DNA of 64,000 nucleotides from Saprospiraceae bacterium (GTDB lineage: Bacteria; Bacteroidota; Bacteroidia; Chitinophagales; Saprospiraceae), in assembly GCA_022841745.1 (NCBI GenBank), contig JALHQW010000011.1, forward strand, positions 102,428 through 166,427, read 5' to 3'. The notes under the pieces are model-generated. The model ran no database searches and was not told where the DNA came from. It saw nothing but the letters and a program-made list of their open reading frames with translations. A program made the translations under genes and the position numbers. Of the stretch, positions 8,170 through 15,510 are shown one piece after another. Positions within the stretch are counted from its first letter, which is position 1. Each line of letters opens with the position of its first letter.

Positions 8170-9628
8170 AAACGGTAATTGGGAAATTGGGAAATTGGGA
8201 AATTGGGGTGCCACCCAATTTCCCGATTTCCCAATTTCCCAATTTCTGGGTTACGTGGCATGGGCAATTCTCCTCGTCTTTTCCCTCGTCTTCTACCGTG
8301 AACGGGCCTTCTTCATGGACGCCGGGTTCCAATTGTTCAACTTCATCAACGAAGGCAAAATCCAGGTTTACCACTACCGTTTCGTGACCGCCGTGCCACA
8401 GGTCGTACCGTTTTTATTGATGAAAATGGGCGCACCGCTTTGGGCCTTGGGCATGGGCTTTTCGGCGGCTTACATCCTTTTCTATTTCACGGTCTGGCAC
8501 CTGCTCGTCCGCTGGCTGCGCTGTGATGCCCTCGGGTGGGTGCTGCTATCCCTGGCCACTTTGATGACCTTTGACGGGTTTTACCATATCCAAAGCGAGT
8601 TCAACTTGGGGCTTTCGCTGCTGCTGCTGGCTTTTGGCGTGGTGCTTCGCAACCCAAAAATGAATGCCGCTTGGCAATGGGTGGCGCTCGTGCCCTTGGC
8701 TGCCACGGTAGGCTTCTCGCATAAATTGAGCATCATCTTCACGGTGTTCATCTGGGTGTTTATGTTCGTCAAAATCAAGGAGTTGCGCCATTGGCGATAT
8801 GCACTGGTGCTGGGCATTTTCATGGTTGCAACGGCCATCAAGTCCGCCTTTTTCACCAACTGGTACGAGGCTGCCAAACAGGAGGAGTTCGCCGTGAACC
8901 TTGGCATGTATTGGGACAGGCCCTGGGCCATCCCATCCAACCTCGTCTTTGCGGAGCGATGCCTGCAATACTATTATTTATTGCCGCTGCTGTTGGTCGT
9001 AGTGAGTATCTTTTATTTAAAACGAAAGCAATGGCTACGGCTGGGATTGGTCTGGTCGTTCTCGATTGGCTATTTGATGCTCTACAATATCTCCGACCTG
9101 ACGGCAGCTACCCGGTTTTATTCGGAGGTGTCCTATTTGCCGTTGAGCATTTTTGTAGCGGTGCCTTTGTTCTTTGACGTGCTGTCGTTGGCACCAGCAT
9201 CGAAGCCGACAACTTTCCGAAAGTTGAGAACTTTCGGAAAGTTGTCGGCTTCGACGCTGGTGTTAGCAGTCCTCCTCCTCCGCCTCACCTCCATCGCATG
9301 GAACCACCGCACCGTTGCTGGCCAATACGCTTGGATTGAAAAGCAGGTGGGCCGCCCCGGCAACCGCTTCCTGCTCCCCCTCGACCAAGTGCCGATGGAC
9401 ACGGTGCTGCTCGACTGGGGCGTACCCTTCACGGCCATGCACCTCACTGCCCTCGAAAGCCCCGACTCGGCAAAGACGCTGCTCTTACTGCCTGATTTTC
9501 AATGGTTTGAGGACAATATGGGCAAGGAGGATGTGTTCTTTTCGCCGTTCCACAAGGTGTTGGAAAAGGGGGATTTGAACCAGCAATATTATCGGATGCA
9601 GCCGGGAAAATATCAACTGCTGGATTAG
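8156..9628 (+). CDS. Multi-pass membrane protein of unknown function (gene carries two palindromes)
   Basis: A 490-residue protein with about ten hydrophobic segments and a soluble C-terminal tail of about 120 residues. The overall plan resembles membrane glycosyltransferase-like proteins, but I find no signature and assign no function. The ATG at 8156 overlaps the end of the S24 gene by 14 bases. However, codons 8-30 only translate a 68-base inverted repeat, so the true start may be the in-frame GTG at 8255, which opens directly into the first membrane helix (VAWAILLVFSLVF). A second long palindrome lies in frame at 9192-9262 and encodes a loop before a late membrane helix. Probably co-transcribed with the regulator. 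Confidence 0.65.
   Translation: MQSAENGNWEIGKLGNWGATQFPDFPISQFLGYVAWAILLVFSLVFYRERAFFMDAGFQLFNFINEGKIQVYHYRFVTAVPQVVPFLLMKMGAPLWALGMGFSAAYILFYFTVWHLLVRWLRCDALGWVLLSLATLMTFDGFYHIQSEFNLGLSLLLLAFGVVLRNPKMNAAWQWVALVPLAATVGFSHKLSIIFTVFIWVFMFVKIKELRHWRYALVLGIFMVATAIKSAFFTNWYEAAKQEEFAVNLGMYWDRPWAIPSNLVFAERCLQYYYLLPLLLVVVSIFYLKRKQWLRLGLVWSFSIGYLMLYNISDLTAATRFYSEVSYLPLSIFVAVPLFFDVLSLAPASKPTTFRKLRTFGKLSASTLVLAVLLLRLTSIAWNHRTVAGQYAWIEKQVGRPGNRFLLPLDQVPMDTVLLDWGVPFTAMHLTALESPDSAKTLLLLPDFQWFEDNMGKEDVFFSPFHKVLEKGDLNQQYYRMQPGKYQLLD
8177..8244. repeat. 31-bp inverted repeat of AATTGGG units
   Basis: The left arm (8177-8207) is four AATTGGG(AA) units. The right arm (8214-8244) is its reverse complement with a single mismatch, and the loop is six bases. 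It starts eight bases after the S24 stop and lies in the 5' part of the membrane protein frame. No T run follows, so it is not a classical terminator. Confidence 0.85.
9192..9262. repeat. Long palindrome inside a coding sequence
   Basis: Bases 9202-9225 are the exact reverse complement of 9229-9252, with a three-base loop. The pairing extends outward to 9192 and 9262 with one mismatch, giving arms of 34 bases. The element stays in frame and encodes a basic linker between two membrane helices. It resembles the in-gene palindromic elements described in Rickettsia, by form only. Confidence 0.9.
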
Positions 9629-9661
9629 GCATGTCCTGCTAATTTTAAAATCAAAACACAC

Positions 9662-10189
9662 ATGGCCAAACCAAAACTAAAGGCGCTCAAAACCTACCTC
9701 GACACCCTCGACGAAGCGCAGCTTCGGGAGGAGTTCTATATGCTTTTCAACAAATTGCCCCAAGTCCAGGAGTTCTACACCCAAGAACTGATGTCGGACA
9801 AGGAGCGGAAGGAAATGCTGGAAGGCTACCGCCGCAAGATTTACGGCTTTTTCTGGACACGTACCGGCAACCGCAAGCGGCCCAGCAACGCCAAGCTGCG
9901 GGAACTCATCACCAATTACGAAAAAGTGGCAGTGTTCCCTTCCGAGGTGATTGACCTGCTGCTGTACCGGGTGGAAACTGCGACCGCCTATGCCAGCCGC
10001 CACAAGGGAATGTCGGAGTCCAACTACAAGGCCAGCTACAACGCCTTCAAAAAGGCCGTGGAGATGATGGCGCTCCACAAATTGGAGGATAGGTTCTCGG
10101 AGCGTTGCGAAGCGATTTTCAAAATCAAAAACTACGATAGCTGGTATTTGGATTTGCTGAAGGAGGCATACCATACGCATATCAATTAG
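9662..10189 (+). CDS. DUF6155-like helical protein
   Basis: A 175-residue soluble, basic, helical protein, with motifs LKTYLDTLDEAQLREEF and LPQVQEFYTQEL near the N-terminus. This resembles the Bacteroidota DUF6155 family, recognised by general appearance and not by search. The second half holds a conserved-looking pair of helices (ETATAYASRHKGM, KNYDSWYLDLLKEAY). Function unknown. It stands alone between the membrane protein gene and a bidirectional terminator. Confidence 0.6.
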   Translation: MAKPKLKALKTYLDTLDEAQLREEFYMLFNKLPQVQEFYTQELMSDKERKEMLEGYRRKIYGFFWTRTGNRKRPSNAKLRELITNYEKVAVFPSEVIDLLLYRVETATAYASRHKGMSESNYKASYNAFKKAVEMMALHKLEDRFSERCEAIFKIKNYDSWYLDLLKEAYHTHIN

Positions 10190-10213
10190 CGAATTGGCCA
10201 ACGCCAGATTGAC

Positions 10214-10252
10214 AAAAGCGCTGCTGTGGAAAAGAACCACAACAGCGCTTTT
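10214..10252. terminator. Bidirectional terminator hairpin between convergent genes
   Basis: A 16-base stem (10214-10229 with 10237-10252, one mismatch) begins with four A and ends with four T. It serves the plus-strand gene ending at 10189 and the minus-strand oxidoreductase gene ending at 10273. Confidence 0.75.
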
Positions 10253-10272
10253 GTTTCATACCCAAAATTTAC

Positions 10273-11862
10273 TCAAAGCATCCCAATCCCCGCCAGTTCC
10301 GAATCGCTCACGTTCTTCAGCTTGCGGTTCACGGCGTCCCATTCCACCCGCTTGCCCGTGCGGAACGAGATAGAGGCCATGTGCGCCGACATCGCTTCTT
10401 GGAAGCCTTCCTCCAAACCGCAACTGACCTTGTGCCCATTGCGGATAGCACTCAACCACTCCCGCAGGTGCAGGAAGGTGGAGTCCACCCGTTTGCCGTC
10501 ACGGTAAGTGTACATCAGGCCCTTGTTGGCGAAGTACTTGGCGGTGGCCCCGGTCACGGCGTCCACGCCCTTGGCCCTTGGGTCGTAGGCGTACATCGGC
10601 ACTTCGAGGCTGACGATGCCTTTTTCAATCATGTCCTTATAGCGGGTTGACTGCGGGTCGGCGTGGATGATGAGCTGCTCACCGAGTTCCAGCGTGGCGT
10701 CGTGGCCCATGACGAGGCTGCCCCGGTCGTACTGGTTGCCAAGGGTAGAGCTGTAAATGAATGTCATTCCCTTCTCTTTTCCCGCTTCTTGCGTAGCACC
10801 AGAAGTAAATTCGGGGTACTCCATCACCACCTGGAAAACGTCGGGTACGTCACGCCCATCACGGTGCGTATAGATGCCGCCCGATGCGTTGCAACTGGCC
10901 GGGATGCCCATTTCGAGCAGACAGTTGATGCGATCGTAGTCGTGGGTGAGCAGGTCGCCGGAGAGGCCGGTGCCATAAGCCCACCATTTGCGCCAGCGGA
11001 AATAATGCTCGGCATTGAACGGGATTTTAGGCGCATTGCCGAGGAAAAGGTCCCAGTCAATGGTCTGCGGATTGCCATTCTCATGGATTTCCCATTGCCA
11101 AGCACCATTGTCATCGTTGCGGTTGGTGTTCGTCTGCACGAGGTTGATATGGCCCATAACTTTTTTCTTCACCAATTCACGGGCCGTGAGGAAGCTCGCC
11201 GTCTGGCGGTGCTGGTGACCGAGTTGGAACACAAGACCCGATTTTTTCACCGCATCGTACAAGTCGAAAGTCTCCTTCACCTTGTGCGTCATACATTTCT
11301 CCACATAAACATGCTTGCCCGCTTGTATGGCAGCGATGACCTGCGGTGCGTGCGCATGGTCGGGCGTGGCGATGACGACGGCGTCAATATTTGGGTCTTC
11401 GAGCATTTTGCGGTAGTCACGGTACTGCTTGGGCTTGAAACCGTCCTTGGTGCCTGCGGCAACGCCCAGTTCGCCCCGCACATCGAAAGTATCGCAGACT
11501 GCTGTGAGTTGCACGTTCAGGTTCTCCTGTTCGAGGTAGTCCCTCAGGCGGGTGTCCTTGGGGTCTTTGGCGGCGTTCTCCTTCATATCGTTCATCCAGG
11601 TTGGGCTGGCAAAGCCGATGGCCCTAATAAGGTGCTCGCCTCGTCCGCCGTAACCGATGACGCCGACCCGCAGCACGTCGCCCTTCATGGAACCCGTCGG
11701 GTTCGGGGTCGCTGGCTCGACGTTCAGTTCATCGAGGATTTCCTGCTTGATGTCCTCGTCGTGGTCGCTTTTCGCATCGGCACCCAAGAGGAAAGCACCG
11801 AGCACGGGAACCGCCGCCAAACCCTTGATGGCGTCCCGCCGATTCATTTTATTTTGAGACAT
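10273..11862 (-). CDS. Gfo/Idh/MocA family oxidoreductase with Tat signal
   Basis: A 529-residue NAD(P)-dependent oxidoreductase of the sugar/inositol dehydrogenase superfamily. The N-terminus MNRRDAIKGLAAVPVLGAFL carries the twin-arginine motif, so export of the folded protein by the Tat system is likely; a tatA gene is at 42.3 kb. The Rossmann part has RVGVIGYGGRGEHL and IDAVVIATPDHAHAPQVIAAI, then the conserved lysine motif GKHVYVEKCMTHKVKE. The C-terminal beta-sheet domain holds GNAPKIPFNAEHYFRWRKWW. Such secreted members are common in Bacteroidota near sugar use genes. It probably forms an operon with the DoxX gene upstream on the same strand. Confidence 0.9.
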   Translation of the reverse strand: MSQNKMNRRDAIKGLAAVPVLGAFLLGADAKSDHDEDIKQEILDELNVEPATPNPTGSMKGDVLRVGVIGYGGRGEHLIRAIGFASPTWMNDMKENAAKDPKDTRLRDYLEQENLNVQLTAVCDTFDVRGELGVAAGTKDGFKPKQYRDYRKMLEDPNIDAVVIATPDHAHAPQVIAAIQAGKHVYVEKCMTHKVKETFDLYDAVKKSGLVFQLGHQHRQTASFLTARELVKKKVMGHINLVQTNTNRNDDNGAWQWEIHENGNPQTIDWDLFLGNAPKIPFNAEHYFRWRKWWAYGTGLSGDLLTHDYDRINCLLEMGIPASCNASGGIYTHRDGRDVPDVFQVVMEYPEFTSGATQEAGKEKGMTFIYSSTLGNQYDRGSLVMGHDATLELGEQLIIHADPQSTRYKDMIEKGIVSLEVPMYAYDPRAKGVDAVTGATAKYFANKGLMYTYRDGKRVDSTFLHLREWLSAIRNGHKVSCGLEEGFQEAMSAHMASISFRTGKRVEWDAVNRKLKNVSDSELAGIGML

Positions 11863-11886
11863 GGTTGGATTGTTGAAATTGTTAGA

Positions 11887-11936
11887 GGGTTTTCAGGTTT
11901 GGGGGTTTTCGGGTTGGGGGGTTGGGGGGGCGGGGT
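11887..11936. repeat. G-rich tract between the DoxX and oxidoreductase genes
   Basis: Runs of G of up to seven, spaced by T stretches, similar to the tract at 7204-7272. It is on the plus strand of the gap between two minus-strand genes, so it would be C-rich in their shared mRNA. Confidence 0.65.
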
Positions 11937-11938
11937 CG

Positions 11939-12433
11939 TTAACCGTCTTCCGTCTTCCGAAAAAGAAGGCCATCCAAGCCTGCCATTTTACCCGTTGGGA
12001 AAACGAGCAGGACGGCGAGTGCGGCCATTTCGATGAGGTTCTTGTTGACGAACAGGTAGCTGCCCTCGGTGGGCATGGCGTATTTCACCCCAATGAGCGC
12101 CGGGTGCGACAGGAAATACAGCAACAGCAACAGGATGCCGCCTACGCAGGCCAAGCGGGTGAAGATGCCGAGCAGCAGCCCCAGGCCGACGAGGATGAGG
12201 CCCCAGATGTTCATAAAATCAATGACCTGTAGGACGCTTGGATTGGCGGCCATTTTGTAAAATAGGTTGGCGAAAAGCCCTTGCGAGTCCATCAGGTAGC
12301 CCCCAGCCGACCAGCCGGGGTTCCAGAGCTTGACCACCCCCTCGTAGAGGAGGTGCCAACCGATGAGCATTCGCAAAATGACCAACAACCACGTCTGCGC
12401 AGGCGTGTAGGAGGAAAGGTTGGTTCCGTTCAT
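11939..12433 (-). CDS. DoxX family membrane protein
   Basis: A 164-residue protein with four membrane helices, as usual in the DoxX/TQO small-subunit family. Motifs include ILRMLIGWHLLYEGVVKL in the first helix, then IDFMNIWGLILVGLGLLLGI and NLIEMAALAVLLVFPTGK. The start at 12433 is chosen because earlier in-frame codons add a non-family leader. Members occur in respiratory or redox contexts, and pairing with a Gfo/Idh/MocA oxidoreductase is common in Bacteroidota. The electron partner is not known. Confidence 0.85.
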   Translation of the reverse strand: MNGTNLSSYTPAQTWLLVILRMLIGWHLLYEGVVKLWNPGWSAGGYLMDSQGLFANLFYKMAANPSVLQVIDFMNIWGLILVGLGLLLGIFTRLACVGGILLLLLYFLSHPALIGVKYAMPTEGSYLFVNKNLIEMAALAVLLVFPTGKMAGLDGLLFRKTEDG

Positions 12434-12580
12434 TGCAAGTATGTTTAAGGTGAGATATGGCATTGGAATCGTCGGCAAATTGGTGGGAGCGGGGGAGATG
12501 GGGGGTGTTTTTAGTCAACGGCGGGAGTGATGTTTGTCAGGGGAAACGCAATGGCGATGCGGGTTTTGGCATTGTGGGCG

Positions 12581-12607
12581 TTGACAAAAAGGAAAAAACT
12601 ATATTTG
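12581..12607 (+). promoter_or_regulatory. Promoter-like TTG ... TATATTTG before the TIR gene
   Basis: TATATTTG at 12600-12607 fits the Bacteroidota -7 box and lies 21 bases before the TIR start. A TTG at 12581 is 16 bases upstream, shorter than usual for the -33 element. Confidence 0.4.
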
Positions 12608-12628
12608 CCCGAAACAACGAACAACCGC

Positions 12629-13234
12629 ATGTCCGAACCCCTTCAGATTTTCATTGCCTACGCCCGCAAGGATGCCAACTTCCTCGACGAGCTGCGCACC
12701 CACTTCACCCCATTGGAGCGGAGCGGCAAAGTCAAAATCTGGTACGATGGCAAGATAGAACCCGGCAAGGTCTGGGAGGCCGCCATCAAGGAAAACCTGC
12801 ACAGCGCCGACATCATCCTCATGCTCGTCAGCGCCGACGCCATTGCCTCCGACTATTTCTATGAAAAGGAAATGACCAATGCCCTCGCCCGGCACAATAG
12901 CGGCACGGCGAGGGTGGTGCCGCTCATCGTGCGGCCCTGCGCCTGGCAGGCCACGCCACTGGGCGAACTACAGGCCCTCCCACGTGATGGCAAACCCGTG
13001 AGCACCTGGCCCGACCGTGACGACGCCTACGCCAATGCCGTCACCTCCCTGCTTGCCACGCTTAACAGCATTCGGATGGAACGGGCCGCCGCTGCCGAGC
13101 AAGCCGAGCGGGAACGCAACCAAACCGCAGAAGAAACCCGCCGCCAACAGGAGTCCGCCGCCGCCGCCGCACAGGAAGCCGAGCGCCGCAAAAAAGAACA
13201 GGAACAAGCCGCCGAAAAACAGCGCCAACTCTAA
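12629..13234 (+). CDS. TIR domain / coiled-coil protein, N-terminal part of a split TIR-SUMF1 frame
   Basis: A 201-residue product if translation stops at TAA 13232. Residues 5-140 are a TIR_2-type domain (LQIFIAYARKD, DIILMLVSADAIASDYFYEKEM), with Glu81 at the position of the catalytic glutamate of NAD-cleaving TIR domains. Residues about 148-201 form a highly charged Ala/Glu/Gln/Arg coiled coil. The same reading frame continues through 29 more coiled-coil codons to a TAG at 13322 and then into the TM-SUMF1 part. Both stops sit where a Gln codon fits, CAA and CAG changed to TAA and TAG. In intact relatives the TIR domain is expected to be the toxic effector of a conflict system. Confidence 0.8.
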   Translation: MSEPLQIFIAYARKDANFLDELRTHFTPLERSGKVKIWYDGKIEPGKVWEAAIKENLHSADIILMLVSADAIASDYFYEKEMTNALARHNSGTARVVPLIVRPCAWQATPLGELQALPRDGKPVSTWPDRDDAYANAVTSLLATLNSIRMERAAAAEQAERERNQTAEETRRQQESAAAAAQEAERRKKEQEQAAEKQRQL

Positions 13235-13324
13235 GAACAGCGCAAGCGGGATACAGAAGCCGCCGACCGCCGCCGACAGCAGGAAGAAGCCGACCGCCTG
13301 AAAAAAGCCGAAGAAGAGCGATAG
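13232..13324 (+). other. In-frame coiled-coil segment bounded by TAA and TAG
   Basis: Between the two stops the frame encodes more of the same Arg/Glu/Ala coiled coil (EQRKRDTEAADRRRQQ and onward), so the TIR and SUMF1 parts were clearly one reading frame. There is no frameshift: 12629, 13232, 13322 and 13361 are all in phase. Either two nonsense mutations, readthrough or sequence error accounts for it. Confidence 0.85.
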
Positions 13325-13360
13325 CGAAAAGCCGCCGCCGCCCAACAGCGGCAGCAGCAA

Positions 13361-14320
13361 ATGGCCGCCGTGAGCAGCACCCTACGCTCGCCCAAGGTTT
13401 GGGGCAGCGGGCTGGTGGGGGTGTTGGCGCTGGTGCTTGGCAACTGGCTATGCGACCGGGAGCTTGCTCCCACCTTGCCTCCTACCGGGAACACGCAAGA
13501 CACGACTACCCTGACAGAAAACACCCCGATAGCGTCCGATACCCAGGCGACTGGCGTAAAAACCATCTCGCCGGAGCAACTGCCAAAGGACGTGACGTTG
13601 GAACAACCTAAGCAAAAAGAGGAAAAGCCAACTGCCAAAGAGCAGCAAAAGGAAGAAAAGCCCGCCACCCGAAAGTCCGGCTTTGAAATGGTCGCCGTAG
13701 CGGGCGGCACCTTCACCATGGGCGATGCCAAAGGCGAAAGCGACGAATGCCCCCACGAAGTCACCGTCGGCAGCTTTTCCATCGGCAAATACGAAATCAC
13801 ACAGGCCGATTGGAAGGCGGTGATGGGTGGATTCCCAAAGGAACCGGGCTTCCCGAACTGCGACCAATGCCCCGTGGAACGGGTCTCCTGGGATGACATC
13901 CAAGACTTCCTGAAAAAAGCCAACGCCAAGTACGGCAAGGCATACCGCCTGCCCACTGAGGCCGAGTGGGAATACGCCGCACGGGGCGGAAACCGCTCCA
14001 AAGACCATGCCTATAGCGGCAGCAGTTCACCCGGCAGCGTGGCTTGGTACGACGCCAACAGCGGCCGCAAGACCCACCCCGTGGGCGGAAAGGCCGCCAA
14101 CGAACTTGGTCTATACGACATGAGCGGAAACGTCTGGGAGTGGTGCGCCGACCTCTGGAAAGCCTACCCCTGCTGCACAGCCTCCGAATGCAAAAATTGC
14201 CGTGTGTTGCGTGGGGGCTCATGGGGCATCGGAGCGACATGGCTCCGTTCGGCCTACCGTGTCGGGGGCAACCCGGACGGCAGGGACAACGGCGACGGGT
14301 TCCGGGTGGCGCAGGACTAA
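13361..14320 (+). CDS. TM-anchored SUMF1/FGE-sulfatase domain protein, C-terminal part of the split TIR-SUMF1 frame
   Basis: A 319-residue open frame if started at ATG 13361; no ribosome binding site is evident. After a short basic stretch a membrane helix (about 18-33, VWGSGLVGVLALVLGNWL) leads to a Lys/Glu/Pro linker. The SUMF1 (formylglycine-generating-enzyme-like, C-type-lectin fold) domain spans about 108-319. Family motifs are VAGGTFTMGD, YEITQADWKAVMG, YRLPTEAEWEYAARGG, LYDMSGNVWEWCADL and the closing RVLRGGSW ... GFRVAQD. In bacterial conflict proteins this domain is thought to bind ligands rather than make formylglycine. The domain is undamaged although it lies after two stops. Confidence 0.8.
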   Translation: MAAVSSTLRSPKVWGSGLVGVLALVLGNWLCDRELAPTLPPTGNTQDTTTLTENTPIASDTQATGVKTISPEQLPKDVTLEQPKQKEEKPTAKEQQKEEKPATRKSGFEMVAVAGGTFTMGDAKGESDECPHEVTVGSFSIGKYEITQADWKAVMGGFPKEPGFPNCDQCPVERVSWDDIQDFLKKANAKYGKAYRLPTEAEWEYAARGGNRSKDHAYSGSSSPGSVAWYDANSGRKTHPVGGKAANELGLYDMSGNVWEWCADLWKAYPCCTASECKNCRVLRGGSWGIGATWLRSAYRVGGNPDGRDNGDGFRVAQD

Positions 14321-14378
14321 AATCACCCTTTGCCGCTTTTACCCTTTTACCCTTTTTTTCTTTAGCTTTTAAAACTTT

Positions 14379-14403
14379 AGGGCGAAGCCCTCGATTTTTT
14401 TTT
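14379..14403 (+). terminator. Rho-independent terminator after the SUMF1 frame
   Basis: The hairpin AGGGC-GAA-GCCCT (14379-14391) is followed by three bases and nine T. It lies 58 bases after the SUMF1 stop. Confidence 0.65.
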
Positions 14404-14428
14404 GAAACAACACTCAAACCAAACAACA

Positions 14429-14749
14429 ATGACCGAACCCTACCATCAACTACTCACCACCATCAAAACCACCATCCGGGAGGAGCGCACGAAGGCCATC
14501 CGCCAGTTGAACCGCTCGCTTATCGGGATATATTGGGAAATCGGGCGGCACATCGTCGAGCGCCAAGCGCAGCACGGCTGGGGCAAGGGCATCGTCGAGC
14601 AGTTGTCCAAAGACCTGCGGCAAGATTTTCCCGGAGAGGAGGGTTATTCTGCCAGAAACCTTTGGGATATGCGTCGGCTTTATGAGACTTATAAAGATTT
14701 TTCAAATCTGCGACAGCTTGTCGCAGAAAACCTGTATGGTCAATTTTGA
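14429..14749 (+). pseudogene. Truncated YhcG-like (DUF1016) nuclease gene
   Basis: A 106-residue frame starting at ATG 14429 (MTEPYHQLLTTIK). It matches the N-terminal DUF1016 domain: IGIYWEIGRHIVERQ, GWGKGIVEQLSKDLRQDFP, GYSARNLWDMRRLYETY. Full-length relatives have over 300 residues with a C-terminal PD-(D/E)XK nuclease domain. Here the frame ends in the middle of the linker (LVAENLYGQF) and no nuclease domain follows. It is most likely a decayed gene, though a short product is possible. Confidence 0.7.
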
Positions 14750-14775
14750 ACCCTCCCCCAAAAACGCTAAGTTTG
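14745..14775 (+). promoter_or_regulatory. Promoter of the PIN toxin-antitoxin pair (TTTG, 19-bp gap, TAAGTTTG)
   Basis: TTTG at 14745-14748 and TAAGTTTG at 14768-14775 match the Bacteroidota -33 and -7 elements, 19 bases apart. The antitoxin ATG is at 14795. The -33 element overlaps the end of the truncated DUF1016 frame. Confidence 0.6.
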
Positions 14776-14794
14776 CAAAGCAAAATATCGCAAA

Positions 14795-15001
14795 ATGACC
14801 ATTGAGAGGACGGATAAGGAAATCATCATCAAACTGCCAGCCACGACCAGCACCGAGGACGTGCAGCGACTGCTCGATTATTTGAGTTATAAAACGGCAG
14901 TGGAGGCCAGCAAGGCGAAGCAAGGACAAGTGGACCAATTGGCCAAGGAAGTGAACAAAAGCTGGTGGGAAGCCAATAAGGACAAACTCCTGCGCCCGTG
15001 A
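14795..15001 (+). CDS. Putative antitoxin of a VapBC-like pair
   Basis: A 68-residue protein with a beta-strand start (TDKEIIIKLPATTSTEDV) and two charged helices, ending NKSWWEANKDKLL. Its size, acidic/basic pattern and overlap with the downstream PIN gene (GTGA at 14998-15001) make it the likely cognate antitoxin. It would bind and block the PIN ribonuclease and probably repress the shared promoter. It has no recognised DNA-binding family, so the antitoxin role rests on context. Confidence 0.7.
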   Translation: MTIERTDKEIIIKLPATTSTEDVQRLLDYLSYKTAVEASKAKQGQVDQLAKEVNKSWWEANKDKLLRP

Positions 15002-15456
15002 AAATCGTCGTGGACACGAACATCGCCTTCAGCGCCATCCTGAACACGGAGACCAAAATCGGCGACCTGCTGATGAACTCTGAGGGGCTGCTCGAATTTC
15101 ACGCATGCCAATACTTGCGCCTCGAAATCCACCAGCACCGGGAACGGCTAATGGAAATATCGGGGCTGATGGAGGACGAGTTTGAGGAAGCCAAGCATCT
15201 TGTTTTTTCTCGTCTGAAGTTTCACTCCGAGGAAATAATACCCTATCAGTTTTGGGAGGAAGCCTTGCCATTAGTGCGTGAGGTTGATATTGACGATATT
15301 GCCTTTGTAACCCTCAACAACTACCTTGATGCTCATTTGTGGACAGGCGACAAATCGCTGCTCAACCATCTCCATCAACAAAAAGGATACTTGAAATGCC
15401 TTTCCACGGCTGAACTTTTTGAACTTCGGGAAAAATTGAGGCTCGAAAACGGATAA
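14998..15456 (+). CDS. PIN domain putative ribonuclease toxin
   Basis: A 152-residue protein beginning at GTG inside the antitoxin stop. PIN features are the first acidic residue in KIVVDTNIAFSAIL, a middle helix with Glu residues, and the later acidic cluster VDIDDIAFVTLNNYLDAHLW followed by TGDKSL. PIN proteins of this kind cut RNA in toxin-antitoxin pairs. Regulation is probably by the antitoxin acting on the promoter at 14745-14775. It lies in the middle of an accessory island with TIR and ATPase genes. Confidence 0.85.
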   Translation: MKIVVDTNIAFSAILNTETKIGDLLMNSEGLLEFHACQYLRLEIHQHRERLMEISGLMEDEFEEAKHLVFSRLKFHSEEIIPYQFWEEALPLVREVDIDDIAFVTLNNYLDAHLWTGDKSLLNHLHQQKGYLKCLSTAELFELREKLRLENG

Positions 15457-15510
15457 GGTTTCTTTTGCCACTCCGAGGCTCTAACCCTATCTCCCCCAAA
15501 AGTCAGCACA

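Noticed and set aside
10663..12036. Long plus-strand open frame opposite the oxidoreductase and DoxX genes
   Set aside because: It is the antisense shadow of two well-supported minus-strand genes with family motifs; the product is low-complexity and His/Val-rich without any domain.
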